DNA of 46,136 bases from Candidatus Anammoxibacter sp. (GTDB lineage Bacteria; Planctomycetota; Brocadiia; Brocadiales; Anammoxibacteraceae), in NCBI GenBank assembly GCA_021777105.1, contig JAIQZQ010000064.1:1-46136 (forward strand), in the 5' to 3' direction. The first letter of the stretch is position 1; every line of letters starts with the position of its first letter. Below, one piece after another: positions 24,303-33,082 of the stretch. A model generated the notes under the pieces. The model saw only the letters and a program-made list of their open reading frames with translations. It ran no database searches and had not been told where the DNA came from. The position numbers and the translations under genes are program-made.

Positions 24303-26447
24303 CTAAAAACCGTATTCCAATCCAACAAAGAACGTCCTTCCCGGCCTCGGAAGGTCTGTTGGTATGGTGTTTATTACCGCAGGATCATTGTAATCCTTAT
24401 CAAGCAAGTTAAACACTGATGCCTTGATCTTCATATCCTTATAGAACTCCTTTGCTATCATGGTAAGATTTACAATCGCATATCCAGGCGAATCGTCTCT
24501 TGTATCAGCTTCCTCCCGAACCCTGTTTCCTGTTATGAATGAATGGATATTTGCGTTGAAATATTTGCTCAGACCAACATTAATGCCTACATTTCCCTTA
24601 TGTTTTGGAACATCGGGTTGAGGATCTCCTTTTGATTCTGAGTCTTGGTATGTATAGTTGGCCCATGCATAAGAGCCGTTCAACAGATGATCCAGATTGG
24701 CCTTTACCTCAAACTCAATCCCCTGTATGTTTGACCCACCCAGATTAGAGTATATTTGTGGAGAGAAAGGATCATGTTTCGGCGCCTCAACAATCTCATC
24801 TCTGACAACGTTAAAAAAGTAATTGAAATTTGCTCGCAGCTTTTCAGTAAATTTATAATCCAAGCCGGCTTCATATGTTCTTATTGTTTCAGGTTTGAGA
24901 TCAGGGTTTCCTAGTAAAGCAGGGTTGTTTATTGAATAAAGTTCTAAAAAACTTGGAGCACGAAATGCCTGACCATAGAGCAGCTTAAGGGTTGCATTCT
25001 CCATAAAGTTCCACACAAGGCCAATCCTTGGATTAGTTGTCCCTTCAAAATCACTGTAATGATCATGTCTTATACCTATGGTAAGGCCGAGATCGTCTGT
25101 CAAATTCCATTTATCCTGAATGTAAATGGCCCATATCTGTCGATTCACTTCTTTAATCCAATTATCTGTGTCGGATAAATTCTGTTGCGCTCCAAGGGCT
25201 GCGCCGGTTATCGGATCAAAATTCGCGGATGAGTTAACATTATCCTGTTTCTCCCATTCATAATTAAACCCCATGGTAAGCGTATTATTATCGAACAGAT
25301 CATAATCCAGTTGAATCTCGCCTCCAAGTCTTCTATTAGTCGCTTTTGCAATGCCTGATGCTCCATCAGGAAAGCTCTCAACATCTCCGTCGCCATCCAA
25401 ATCAAATGGTATAAAAAAACCATCAGGAAAGAGTTCACTATCGAATTCCATATCATATTGATCATAATAAGCCCTGGGCTTAAATCTTAACCGTTCGCCG
25501 ATATTCAATTTATAACTCAACTCGCCCATTACATAGTTGTAGCGATTTTCCGAATCATTTGTTAATACAAAATTTGGGCCAACAAAGGATTCCGTGTCCT
25601 TATTCATATATTTGGTATTTAATTGCAGGTCTTTATAGGACAGATTGAGATTCAGATCCAACATGTTTCTGCTATCATCCGTGTCGCCCGGCGCAGTGGA
25701 AAAGCGATTAAAGAACGGCAGCCCGGAAAGGGCGTCTTCCTTTATCGTATCACTGAGGCCGTTTGTATTATAAAAATCTATAAAACCGACAATATCAATG
25801 CCGCGCAACTGCTTGCCATACAGGATACCGTATTCCTGAGTATCAAAGCTTCCAAACCCGCTTGCAATTTTAAGGCCGGATATATCAGAAGCTTTTTTTG
25901 TTATGATATTAATAACAGCATGAAATGCGTTAGCTCCGTAAAGGGCCGAACCCGGCCCCCTGATTATCTCGATCCTTTTGACAATTTTCAGGGAAAAGTC
26001 GTCAAAGAAGGTTGCCGCGTCGCCGGTAAAAGGCATATTTAATGAGTGGCCGTCAACCATGATCTTTATCTTTTCTACCGTCCTCCGTATGCCCCTGCTT
26101 CCAAATTCTACTATGCCGAATGCCGGCTCCTTTATCACATCCATACCGGGAACGATCATAAGTATATCCGTCAATGTCCTTGCCCCGATGTTCTCAATCT
26201 CTTTTTCCGTAATAACAGTAACAATGGAAGGGGCCTCCGCGGCATCTTCTTCCATCTTTGACGCAATTGTTACTGTTATATCCATAAGTTCCTCTATGCT
26301 GAGTTCTGTCAGGTTAACAGTGATTTGCTCGCCGTGGTTGCTTAGTGTATGGCTAGTTTCCGCAATCGTATATTTTGACCATATGATCTCAATGGATATT
26401 AAAAATGCCAAGAATGGGATTACCGATATGAAAAGAATCTTTTTCAT
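24303..26447 (-). CDS. TonB-dependent outer-membrane receptor, copy 3 (diverged)
   Basis: A 714-residue receptor with a hydrophobic N-terminus (about 3-22), a linker ELSIEELMDITVTIASK near 48-64 that is common in this receptor class, a plug (EAPSIVTVITEKEI, IGARTLTDIL, IIRGPGSALYGANAFHAVINI) and a full barrel ending in EYGF. It shares long blocks with the copies at 4998 and 9646 but differs throughout, so it split off earlier. The acidic DLDGDGDVE loop is conserved. GGGAG lies 5 nt before the ATG. No transport partner is adjacent; its neighbours are receiver-kinase genes on the same strand, so it may belong to the signalling island. Ligand unknown. Confidence 0.92.
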   Translation of the reverse strand: MKKILFISVIPFLAFLISIEIIWSKYTIAETSHTLSNHGEQITVNLTELSIEELMDITVTIASKMEEDAAEAPSIVTVITEKEIENIGARTLTDILMIVPGMDVIKEPAFGIVEFGSRGIRRTVEKIKIMVDGHSLNMPFTGDAATFFDDFSLKIVKRIEIIRGPGSALYGANAFHAVINIITKKASDISGLKIASGFGSFDTQEYGILYGKQLRGIDIVGFIDFYNTNGLSDTIKEDALSGLPFFNRFSTAPGDTDDSRNMLDLNLNLSYKDLQLNTKYMNKDTESFVGPNFVLTNDSENRYNYVMGELSYKLNIGERLRFKPRAYYDQYDMEFDSELFPDGFFIPFDLDGDGDVESFPDGASGIAKATNRRLGGEIQLDYDLFDNNTLTMGFNYEWEKQDNVNSSANFDPITGAALGAQQNLSDTDNWIKEVNRQIWAIYIQDKWNLTDDLGLTIGIRHDHYSDFEGTTNPRIGLVWNFMENATLKLLYGQAFRAPSFLELYSINNPALLGNPDLKPETIRTYEAGLDYKFTEKLRANFNYFFNVVRDEIVEAPKHDPFSPQIYSNLGGSNIQGIEFEVKANLDHLLNGSYAWANYTYQDSESKGDPQPDVPKHKGNVGINVGLSKYFNANIHSFITGNRVREEADTRDDSPGYAIVNLTMIAKEFYKDMKIKASVFNLLDKDYNDPAVINTIPTDLPRPGRTFFVGLEYGF

Positions 26448-26506
26448 TTAACTCCCTTTTTTTTAGTTATCTTAAATTGTAGAATCTACAGATTAAAGAG
26501 GATAGA

Positions 26507-26539
26507 GGATAGAAGACGGAATAAATCTGTCTTCTATCC
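26507..26539. repeat. 11 bp hairpin before receptor 3
   Basis: GGATAGAAGAC (26507-26517) and GTCTTCTATCC (26529-26539) are perfect complements with an 11 nt loop. It lies about 60 bp upstream of the receptor 3 start on the minus strand, so it could be a 5' leader structure or operator. No T-run follows. Confidence 0.45.
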
Positions 26540-26551
26540 GCTTTAACTTGT

Positions 26552-26584
26552 TGGAGCAATCTTGTAGATTGCCTCTAAACGTTT
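26552..26584 (+). repeat. Dispersed hairpin repeat, copy 3 of 3
   Basis: TGGAGCAATCTTGTAGATTG plus a CTAAACGTTT tail. The stem is GCAATCT/AGATTGC; relative to copy 1 (GCAGTCT/AGACTGC) one base pair has changed on both sides, G-C to A-T, which keeps the pairing. It lies upstream of receptor 3. Confidence 0.6.
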
Positions 26585-26635
26585 AAAACTAATCACTTCT
26601 TTAGCTCGGGATACTCCCGTGGTTGTATTAAAAAA

Positions 26636-26734
26636 CAATTTAGGCGCAGCCGGCAAAACTGCTTCGAGCTGATGCGGGGTGGCGCTGATCATAGGAGGGT
26701 TTTGTTCTATGTTTTTTAGACGAATCCGTATTCT
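26636..26734 (-). pseudogene. Short remnant of a histidine kinase ATPase domain
   Basis: Read on the minus strand from about 26734 the frame gives RIRL, KNIEQNPPM, HQLEAVLP. This matches ERIRLSNIEIVKNIEQNLPMVLGNPNQLEQIF of the kinase at 33083-35392, with a small deletion after RIRL. No start codon or conserved flanks remain. It follows the receiver-kinase gene that ends at 26767, so another kinase gene probably once lay here. Confidence 0.65.
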
Positions 26735-26761
26735 ATTTAATTATGTCTAATTAAATAGAAT
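26730..26761 (-). terminator. AT-rich 14 bp hairpin after the receiver-kinase gene
   Basis: ATTCTATTTAATTA (26730-26743) and TAATTAAATAGAAT (26748-26761) form a perfect 14 bp stem with a 4 nt loop, 5 bp past the stop codon of the minus-strand gene ending at 26767. Position suggests 3'-end formation or message stabilisation, but the stem is weak in GC and has no T-run. Confidence 0.45.
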
Positions 26762-26766
26762 AAACA

Positions 26767-27834
26767 TTATCCAATATTTTCGAAGACAATCTTTATTTGA
26801 GTCCCATTGTTTCCTGAAAACTCGATTTTGCCTCTAAGCTGATTTTCTACAATACCTGCAACCAGCTCTAATCCAAGTGATTTGTTTTTTCTATATTCCA
26901 GGTCCTCAGGTAGACCAACGCCATTATCGTTAATTATTAATTCAAGTTTTTCCTCTTCAATTATGCGCAAGCTAATTGTGATTTCGCCATTCCGATTGCC
27001 TGGAAAAGCGTATTTTAAACAGTTGGTAATTAATTCGTTGATAACTAATCCACAGGGAAGCGCCGTGTCAATGCCTATCAAAACGTTTTCAATATCAAGT
27101 TTCAAATCGATAATATGTCTTTTGTCATCATAAGACTGCAATATGTAGGTAGCAAGGTCTCTGATATAGTCCACGGCGTTAATATTTGTAAAATTATTAA
27201 ATACAAAAAGCTTTTCATGAACAAGGGCAATCGAATTTATCCTGTTCTGGCAGACGCGAAACATCTCTCTATATTTATCGTCGTCAATATTCTTTGATTG
27301 AAGACTCATTAAGCTGGTAATAATCTGTAAATTGTTTTTTACGCGATGGTGTATCTCTTTTAGCAATATTTCTTTTTCATTTAAAGATTCCGTAAGTTCA
27401 AATGTGCGTTGTTCAACTATTTTTTCAAGGTTGTGCCTGTTTGCATGCAACTCCTGCTGTGTAATTTTCAAAAGGATAGAGTGTTTTACCAATCCAATTA
27501 GCTCAAACACGGAATAAGGTTTTCTAATAAATGAGCACACTCCCAACTCAAAACATTTTTCTATATCTTCATCGCCGCCATGGCCGCTAATAACAATGAC
27601 GGAATAAGGATCATTAACCGAAGGTTTCAAATGTTTAAGGAATTCTATGCCGTCCATCACGGGCATTCTTATGTCAAGGATAATAAGAATAGGCTGTTCT
27701 TTGTTAAAAACATCTAAACCCTCTTTGCCGTTTAACGCTGAAACGATTTCATAGTTCTCCTCTTCCAGCGTGTCGGAAACACAATCTATTAGAAATTGTT
27801 CGTCATCTATAATTAATATTTTGTTATTATTCAT
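26767..27834 (-). CDS. Receiver-HisKA_2 kinase fusion
   Basis: A 355-residue soluble protein: receiver (acidic DDE, D54 in IILDIRMP, S83 in VISGHG, K105 in FIRKPY), a coiled coil with [15 protein letters not shown], then HisKA_2 with [11 protein letters not shown] (His 162/163) and a HATPase with [22 protein letters not shown] and [11 protein letters not shown]. Its start ATGAATAA overlaps the stop of the upstream sensor kinase by 8 nt, so the two are translationally coupled and the upstream kinase very likely phosphorylates this receiver. It then acts as a relay kinase toward an unknown target. A truncated relative of its receiver survives at 32765-32881 behind another kinase gene. Confidence 0.92.
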   Translation of the reverse strand: MNNNKILIIDDEQFLIDCVSDTLEEENYEIVSALNGKEGLDVFNKEQPILIILDIRMPVMDGIEFLKHLKPSVNDPYSVIVISGHGGDEDIEKCFELGVCSFIRKPYSVFELIGLVKHSILLKITQQELHANRHNLEKIVEQRTFELTESLNEKEILLKEIHHRVKNNLQIITSLMSLQSKNIDDDKYREMFRVCQNRINSIALVHEKLFVFNNFTNINAVDYIRDLATYILQSYDDKRHIIDLKLDIENVLIGIDTALPCGLVINELITNCLKYAFPGNRNGEITISLRIIEEEKLELIINDNGVGLPEDLEYRKNKSLGLELVAGIVENQLRGKIEFSGNNGTQIKIVFENIG

Positions 27835-30217
27835 TGTCTTTTTTTATTGGTAATTTAATAATAAAAGAAGTCCCTTTATTAACTGTCGACTTGCAAATAA
27901 TAGAGCCTTTATGTTCCTGGATAATTCCATAAACAATAGAAAGGCCGACTCCGGTGCCTTCGCCTACCTCTTTGGTTGTGAAAAACGGATCAAAAATCTT
28001 ATTTAGATTCTCTTTAGCTATTCCCTTGCCGTTGTCGGTAATCTTAATTATAACGGAGTCTTTGTTATTATCTAGTAAAATATCAACAAATAACTCCCCA
28101 ATGCTATTTTTATTAGCCAAGGCATATATGCTGTTTTGAAACAGATTTATAAACACCTCTTCAATTCTATTTGCATTCCCGAATACTTTAGGAAGGCTGG
28201 GCTCTATGTTTATTTTTAAATCAATATTGCCTAAACGAATTCGTTCGCCCATTAACAACAATGTATTGTTTAAAGCATTTTCAATATTAATTAGGCTAAA
28301 TTCTATATCGTCGCGTCTCCCAAATGTGCGTAAATGCAGTATGATCTTATTAATTCTATTTGCCTGTAAATTCGCAATCTTAATTTTTTCTTTTAACTTT
28401 TCTTCATCAGTAATATAACTTTTCAAATTTCTTTGTAAATTTTGCATAAAAGCGTTTATATATGTAAGCGGTTGATTAATTTCATGCGCAATCCCTGTGG
28501 CAACTTCGCCTAATGACGCCAATTTCGAACTTTGCACTATTGTCATATGCATTGCCTCTTTCTCGCGTTCAAGGCGTTTGCGGTCAATGATTTCAGATTC
28601 AAGCCTTGTTCTTTCCGTCTCCAGATCTTCCATAATATTTAATGACGCTATCTGCGCTTTTTCTAATTTGTTAAATGCAACCTCTAATTCCGAGGCTTTT
28701 TTTCGTTCCATATTTGCTGTATTTACTTTTCCTTCCTCCACTCTCTTTCGGTCGGTAATATCGTGCAGCAGTATTAAATTGGCGTCTATTTCCCCCCATT
28801 CGGTTTTAATGACGTGCATTTCAAGGGTGCGTAAAAATCCTGCGCGGAAATCAATATTGATTTCACTTCGGCCAATAGGCATACCTATCATCATGTCAAT
28901 TAGTTCGGCTTCTTTTTTTGCTATCAAATTTTGCGCGGCTGGATTAGCAAAACAAATAATGCCTTTTCTATCAATAACCAAAATTCCGTCAATATTATTA
29001 ATTAGTATAGCGCGAAGTTTTTTGTCGCTACTTTCAAGGCTTTCTATAGCTTCTTCCAGTTCTCCTTTAGCGGCGATGATGCTATCAGTCATTTTGTTAA
29101 AGCTGTCGGCCAATATTCCGATTTCGTCATTTGAGTCAATATCCGCGCGTAATTTTAAGTTTCCCTGGCTAATCTTTTGGGCGACATTAGAAAGCGCTTC
29201 CAAAGGTTTTGTTATAGATTTTGCAAATAGAAATGAGATCACAAATGATATCATAAGTATACTCAATGCAATAAAAAACACTTTCTTTTTTAATTCAAAA
29301 ACAAGAGCAAAGGCCTCTGCCGTATCTATCTTTGTCACTAAACCCCAATCCAGCATTGGGATGTATTGCCACGCTGCTATGACATTTTCACCGCGGTAAT
29401 CTATTGATAATCCTTTGCCGTTTTCATGCCTTAATGCTTCCTGCATTGGTAAAGAAGTTTTATCGCCAAAGATGACATTTCTATTTAAAGCGGCGTTTTC
29501 TTCATGGCGAAGAGGGCTTAAGAATAATGCTTTATCTCCTATTTGCTTAGCAATAAAAGTTTCGCCGGTCTTGCCTAGCCCAGTCCTGTCTTGAATAAAA
29601 TCATATATATGGCGCATATTAAGTTCAAGAGCCACAACACCCACAAACGCGCCTTTAAGATCATTTATCGGGGCTGTAATCAACATTTTATAATTAGGCG
29701 AACCGAAACGGGTATAAAAAATATCGCTAAAGTAAACGCCTGTTTTGCCTTCTATAAAAGCTATGTGTTCCGGGTCTGAAAGTGGCGGGTCTAATAATGC
29801 TGCATCATTTAATTCATTTGTAGTGTACAGAACCGTTCCATCCGGGCTTACTAACTTGAAGTCATTATAATATCCATATGCATCTATAAATGTTTTTATC
29901 TGGCCGTCCAACATTTGCTTGGCTTCAAGATAACCGGGGTTTGCTCTGTCATGCCTGAATCTCGCTAATGTGGAGAAATTAAATTTAATATTATAATAAT
30001 CCTGGACAACTTTGATGTCGCATTTTCGCTCAAAAAAAAATGACTCAATCTTATTCCTTTTAAGATGCGCAATCTCCTCTAACGTGACAATACGCGAGTT
30101 TTTTAATATCTTTTCCGCTGTGTTAAAACCAATATAGCATACTATCAGCAAAGAGATAACAACTAGAAAAACAAAGATTGCGACAAGCTTTGTTCTGATT
30201 TTAAGGTTTTTAAACAT
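27827..30217 (-). CDS. Membrane sensor histidine kinase (dCache-HAMP-PAS-HisKA)
   Basis: A 796-residue kinase. TM1 (about 9-30) and TM2 (about 311-333) flank a periplasmic dCache-like domain ([17 protein letters not shown] and [11 protein letters not shown] are typical blocks). HAMP (335-390), PAS (about 400-490), a long coiled coil, HisKA with H578 in [13 protein letters not shown], and a HATPase with [16 protein letters not shown] and [11 protein letters not shown] follow. The periplasmic domain resembles that of the hybrid kinase at 36124-40404, and the kinase core that of 33083-35392. It starts 21 nt after the kinase-less sensor and overlaps the receiver-kinase downstream, giving a three-gene signalling operon. 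dCache domains usually bind small molecules such as amino acids; the ligand here is unknown. Confidence 0.92.
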   Translation of the reverse strand: MFKNLKIRTKLVAIFVFLVVISLLIVCYIGFNTAEKILKNSRIVTLEEIAHLKRNKIESFFFERKCDIKVVQDYYNIKFNFSTLARFRHDRANPGYLEAKQMLDGQIKTFIDAYGYYNDFKLVSPDGTVLYTTNELNDAALLDPPLSDPEHIAFIEGKTGVYFSDIFYTRFGSPNYKMLITAPINDLKGAFVGVVALELNMRHIYDFIQDRTGLGKTGETFIAKQIGDKALFLSPLRHEENAALNRNVIFGDKTSLPMQEALRHENGKGLSIDYRGENVIAAWQYIPMLDWGLVTKIDTAEAFALVFELKKKVFFIALSILMISFVISFLFAKSITKPLEALSNVAQKISQGNLKLRADIDSNDEIGILADSFNKMTDSIIAAKGELEEAIESLESSDKKLRAILINNIDGILVIDRKGIICFANPAAQNLIAKKEAELIDMMIGMPIGRSEINIDFRAGFLRTLEMHVIKTEWGEIDANLILLHDITDRKRVEEGKVNTANMERKKASELEVAFNKLEKAQIASLNIMEDLETERTRLESEIIDRKRLEREKEAMHMTIVQSSKLASLGEVATGIAHEINQPLTYINAFMQNLQRNLKSYITDEEKLKEKIKIANLQANRINKIILHLRTFGRRDDIEFSLINIENALNNTLLLMGERIRLGNIDLKINIEPSLPKVFGNANRIEEVFINLFQNSIYALANKNSIGELFVDILLDNNKDSVIIKITDNGKGIAKENLNKIFDPFFTTKEVGEGTGVGLSIVYGIIQEHKGSIICKSTVNKGTSFIIKLPIKKDNE

Positions 30218-30238
30218 AATATGCGTTCCGTTTTTATT

Positions 30239-32095
30239 TTATGGCTGATCTTTTTTTAGTTTTTTTATTTCATCCATAATCTTATACTTCTTTGGCTGGC
30301 CGATTCTTTGCAAAAGCGCGTTAACCTCTTCTTTTAACTTAATCATATCAAACTCTCTGCCTATAGTTAAATTGTGGAAACGTTCAAGATGTTCCGTTTT
30401 TGTTTCTAATTTACCATAGGCATTTCTTAATTCTATGTTAAGATGCTCTAATTCCAGGGCCTTTTTACGTTGCGCTTCAGCTGTTTCCTTTATCGCGTTT
30501 TCCGCGCGTTTTATTTCTGAGATGTCCTTTGCAATGCATACTAAGCCTTCAATCTCGCCTTGTTTGTTGCGCAGCGCAGCGCCGGAGAAAATCACGGGAA
30601 TCTTTTTGCCGTCTTTTGTCAAATAAGTCCTTTCCGTGCCGCTAATAAAGCCCTTTTGGATCAGATCGTCAATACCTTCAGTTTTGAACAGTCTGTTTTG
30701 TTCAAATATCATGTTAATCGGCTTTCCAATTAACTCGCTCTCCTTATACCCTAAAAGGCTGAGTGTAGCCAGATTGACCTTTTGGATAATAGCTTCCGGC
30801 GTGACTATAACTAAGGCGTCAAGCATAGAGAGCACGATGTTTTCGGCGTACTCTTTTGCCGAAATTAATTCGTTCCTTGAATTCTGTAAATCTTTGGCCA
30901 TCTTGTTAAATGATACGGATAGTTGGCCTATTTCATCCTTTGTGCCGATTTCTATAGTTGCGTCAATCTTGCCTTGCCCAAATTCAACAATAATGTCTGT
31001 AAGCTTTTTTAAGGGCGCCAATATATGCCGGTTTACAAAAACGCTTAGAAAAATAAAGATCAAAAAACTTATAGATGAAATTACAATTATAATGTTTCTA
31101 AGGATGGTAACTGATTCAAACAGCTCTTGCGCGTCATAATCAACTATTAACGACCATCCAATGCCTTTGAAATCTTTAAAACCTTTTGAATGGACAAAAC
31201 AAGATAACAAATCTTTTCCATTCTCTTTGACTATTGAATAACCGTCTATTCCCTTAATTGCCTGCGCAACTGATTTTCGGGATGAAATATCTTCCCCAAA
31301 CTCTTCAAGCCTTATGTTTATTTTTAATTTCTTATGCTTTGGGTCTATGCCGCTAAAGATTGTATACCCATTTTTATTAACCAGATGCGGCGACATACTT
31401 TTGTATTGTGAATCAGCTTGCAATAAATTAATTGTGTTTTTTACGTCTTCTATATTTAAAACGGCCTTAATAGCTCCGATAAAGTTATTTAAGTCATCAT
31501 ATATTTTAACCACTATACACATTGAAATAGTGGATGAACTTTCGTCAAATTGAATGCCGCCAACCCAGAAGTTTGTTTCCTCCAATGTTTTTTGGTGCCA
31601 TTCCTCGTCATCCTGCCGATAATCCGTTGTCCTGCCTGTTGATCCAACAACACCGCCATATCTATTAGTCACAAAGATTTCGCTGAAAACCGGATATTTA
31701 TATTTCTCGTTGTACAATTTAACGATTTCCGAAAGTTCTTTGGATAGCTCATTGTTAAGTATGTTATTGATAAATAAGGTCTCTTTTCCATTAATCCAAT
31801 CCATGTCAATCGCATTAATATAGTTTTGAACATTATCAATCTTATCAAATTCGTTATTTGAGGCAATTAGCGCATTTGCCATCAAAATATCTCCTGTATA
31901 AGCCTGGATTTGTTCAAGTCTATAATAAATTCCTTTATCAATATCACGGATAGTTTTATTTGATAATCTTAAAGCTGATTCCGCTATCTCCTTTTGCAAT
32001 GTCTTTTTAGTTACAAGTGTAAAGATAACGGCAACCACAAGTATTATAAAAACAGGAATACCAAAACCTAAACCAATTTTTTGTTTTATTTTCAT
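30239..32095 (-). CDS. Membrane sensor without kinase domain (dCache-HAMP-PAS)
   Basis: A 618-residue protein with TM1 (about 8-28), a periplasmic dCache-type domain (VFSEIFVTNRYGGVVGSTG and LVNKNGYTIFSG blocks), TM2 (about 332-352), HAMP (about 353-405), PAS (about 418-535) and a coiled-coil tail containing ERFHNLTIGREFDMIKL. It has no HisKA, HATPase, GGDEF, EAL or chemotaxis domain. That tail is a recurrent C-terminal block of sensor proteins in related genomes. It is the first gene of the operon with the sensor kinase at 27827 and receiver-kinase at 26767, so it may form a mixed complex with that kinase or relay signal through its coiled coil. A C-terminal truncation of an ancestral kinase is the alternative; the frame ends cleanly with no kinase remnant behind it. 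Confidence 0.88.
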   Translation of the reverse strand: MKIKQKIGLGFGIPVFIILVVAVIFTLVTKKTLQKEIAESALRLSNKTIRDIDKGIYYRLEQIQAYTGDILMANALIASNNEFDKIDNVQNYINAIDMDWINGKETLFINNILNNELSKELSEIVKLYNEKYKYPVFSEIFVTNRYGGVVGSTGRTTDYRQDDEEWHQKTLEETNFWVGGIQFDESSSTISMCIVVKIYDDLNNFIGAIKAVLNIEDVKNTINLLQADSQYKSMSPHLVNKNGYTIFSGIDPKHKKLKINIRLEEFGEDISSRKSVAQAIKGIDGYSIVKENGKDLLSCFVHSKGFKDFKGIGWSLIVDYDAQELFESVTILRNIIIVISSISFLIFIFLSVFVNRHILAPLKKLTDIIVEFGQGKIDATIEIGTKDEIGQLSVSFNKMAKDLQNSRNELISAKEYAENIVLSMLDALVIVTPEAIIQKVNLATLSLLGYKESELIGKPINMIFEQNRLFKTEGIDDLIQKGFISGTERTYLTKDGKKIPVIFSGAALRNKQGEIEGLVCIAKDISEIKRAENAIKETAEAQRKKALELEHLNIELRNAYGKLETKTEHLERFHNLTIGREFDMIKLKEEVNALLQRIGQPKKYKIMDEIKKLKKDQP

Positions 32096-32123
32096 TTTAA
32101 TCTTCTCTTAAAAGATGTGGTCT

Positions 32124-32331
32124 CCTAAGTTGAGCTATTTAAATACCCCCTCCCCTAACCCCTCCCACTAAGGGGAGGGGAATTTGGCGTCTTAAACGCG
32201 TTTTGGCTTAAATCATAATTTTAAAAAGTTTCATCCAATGGGGGGAATATTGAATTTAAATATTTACATTTAATTCCCCCTCCCTTGATGGGAGGGGTTA
32301 GGGGAGGGTGATAAGAATCGCTCAATTTAGG
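32124..32331. mobile_element. MITE-like element, copy 1 (208 bp)
   Basis: This block is the reverse complement of 45894-46103 over its whole length. It begins CCTAAGTTGAGC and ends CGCTCAATTTAGG, with about 60 bp imperfect terminal inverted repeats that include CCTCCCCTAACCCCTCCCA and an inner G/C hairpin. There is no open reading frame. It lies 28 bp upstream of the three-gene sensor operon, so it must contain or displace that operon's promoter. No clear target-site duplication for this copy. Confidence 0.75.
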
Positions 32332-32764
32332 TGTAAAGTTATTTCTTTCCAAACCCTTAGAATGTTCTTGTATAAATCAATATGCGGTTATAATAACTTT
32401 TTCATCTATTCGTGTAAACACCGGATTGTGCCGTTTACGTAATTTTGTTGATATTTTACAGATGATTTGATTACGCGGGTATATAGATTGCCGGTTAAAG
32501 AGAAATATGCGAAGAACATTGAATTGGAGGCTGGTAAAATGAACTACGGCGCTGGAGGATTTATCGGAAATATTGTTTTAAGTTCTTTACAAATATCGTA
32601 AAATCAGCGATAAAGGTTTTATGAAGAGAAGAAGAAATAGTTCAAGACTACTTGTGTAAATTGTGACTAGATACGGTTGGTTAAGCGGTTTGCATACAAA
32701 ATCGGGAGAAATAAACCATCTGTTTCAATTATTAAAAACGAATGTGACGGGTTAATTATCATAA
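32332..32764. other. Intergenic region with a half copy of the 182 bp element
   Basis: AAGTTATTTCTTTCC then CCCTTAG at 32335-32360 match the right end of the 23781-23962 element, directly beside the MITE-like copy; its other arm is absent. The remaining 400 bp show no gene. One possible but unsupported short frame near 32540 begins with ATG after GGAGG. The 3' end of the kinase region and debris from gene loss are the best explanation. Confidence 0.45.
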
Positions 32765-32881
32765 TCATTCTTTGCCGTTATTCTTTGAAAATATCTCATA
32801 TTCTTCTCTCTTTAAAGAAGCTTTGATAGAGTCAATTACATCCGACTCTTCGTCTATTATTAAAATCTTATTATTTAACAT
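32765..32881 (-). pseudogene. Truncated response-regulator receiver (38 codons)
   Basis: On the minus strand from ATG at 32881 the frame reads [17 protein letters not shown], then REEYEIFSKNNGKE and a TGA stop. It matches the first 37 residues of the receiver-kinase at 26767-27834 ([32 protein letters not shown]). The phospho-acceptor Asp and everything after it are missing. It lies after the kinase gene 33083-35392 in the same orientation, just as the intact receiver-kinase follows the kinase at 27827, so it is the remains of that kinase's partner. Confidence 0.75.
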
Positions 32882-32882
32882 T

Positions 32883-33058
32883 GAATATCTGTAACTATTC
32901 AGCGTGTTTCCACTTGGCGACGATACACACCCCTAAATCCCCTCTTATTAGAGGGGACTTTGTGGAAATAAATCCGATTTAATATCCCCTCTAAAAAGAG
33001 GGGTGGCCGCTTGGCGGACGGGGTGTGTAAATCACGCTGAACAGATACGAATATCTTT
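32883..33058. repeat. Palindromic element between kinase and broken partner
   Basis: Imperfect outer arms (GTAACTATTCAGCGTG near 32891 and its complement near 33034-33050, 14 of 16 matching) and inner ACACACCCC/GGGGTGTGT arms enclose two hairpins, CCCCTCT...AGAGGGG type. A partial copy of its right half lies at 45705-45738. It fills most of the gap between the kinase stop at 33083 and the receiver remnant, and its insertion may have split an operon. Confidence 0.6.
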
Positions 33059-33082
33059 CAATTAAAAAGGCAAATTTAGAAA

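Noticed and set aside
28497..29399. Long open frame on the plus strand opposite the sensor kinase
   Set aside because: Antisense shadow of the kinase gene; Ser/Ile-rich product without domain features.
32750..32774. AATTATCATAATCATT resembling a Fur box
   Set aside because: Only partial symmetry, located in and beside a gene remnant with no promoter target.
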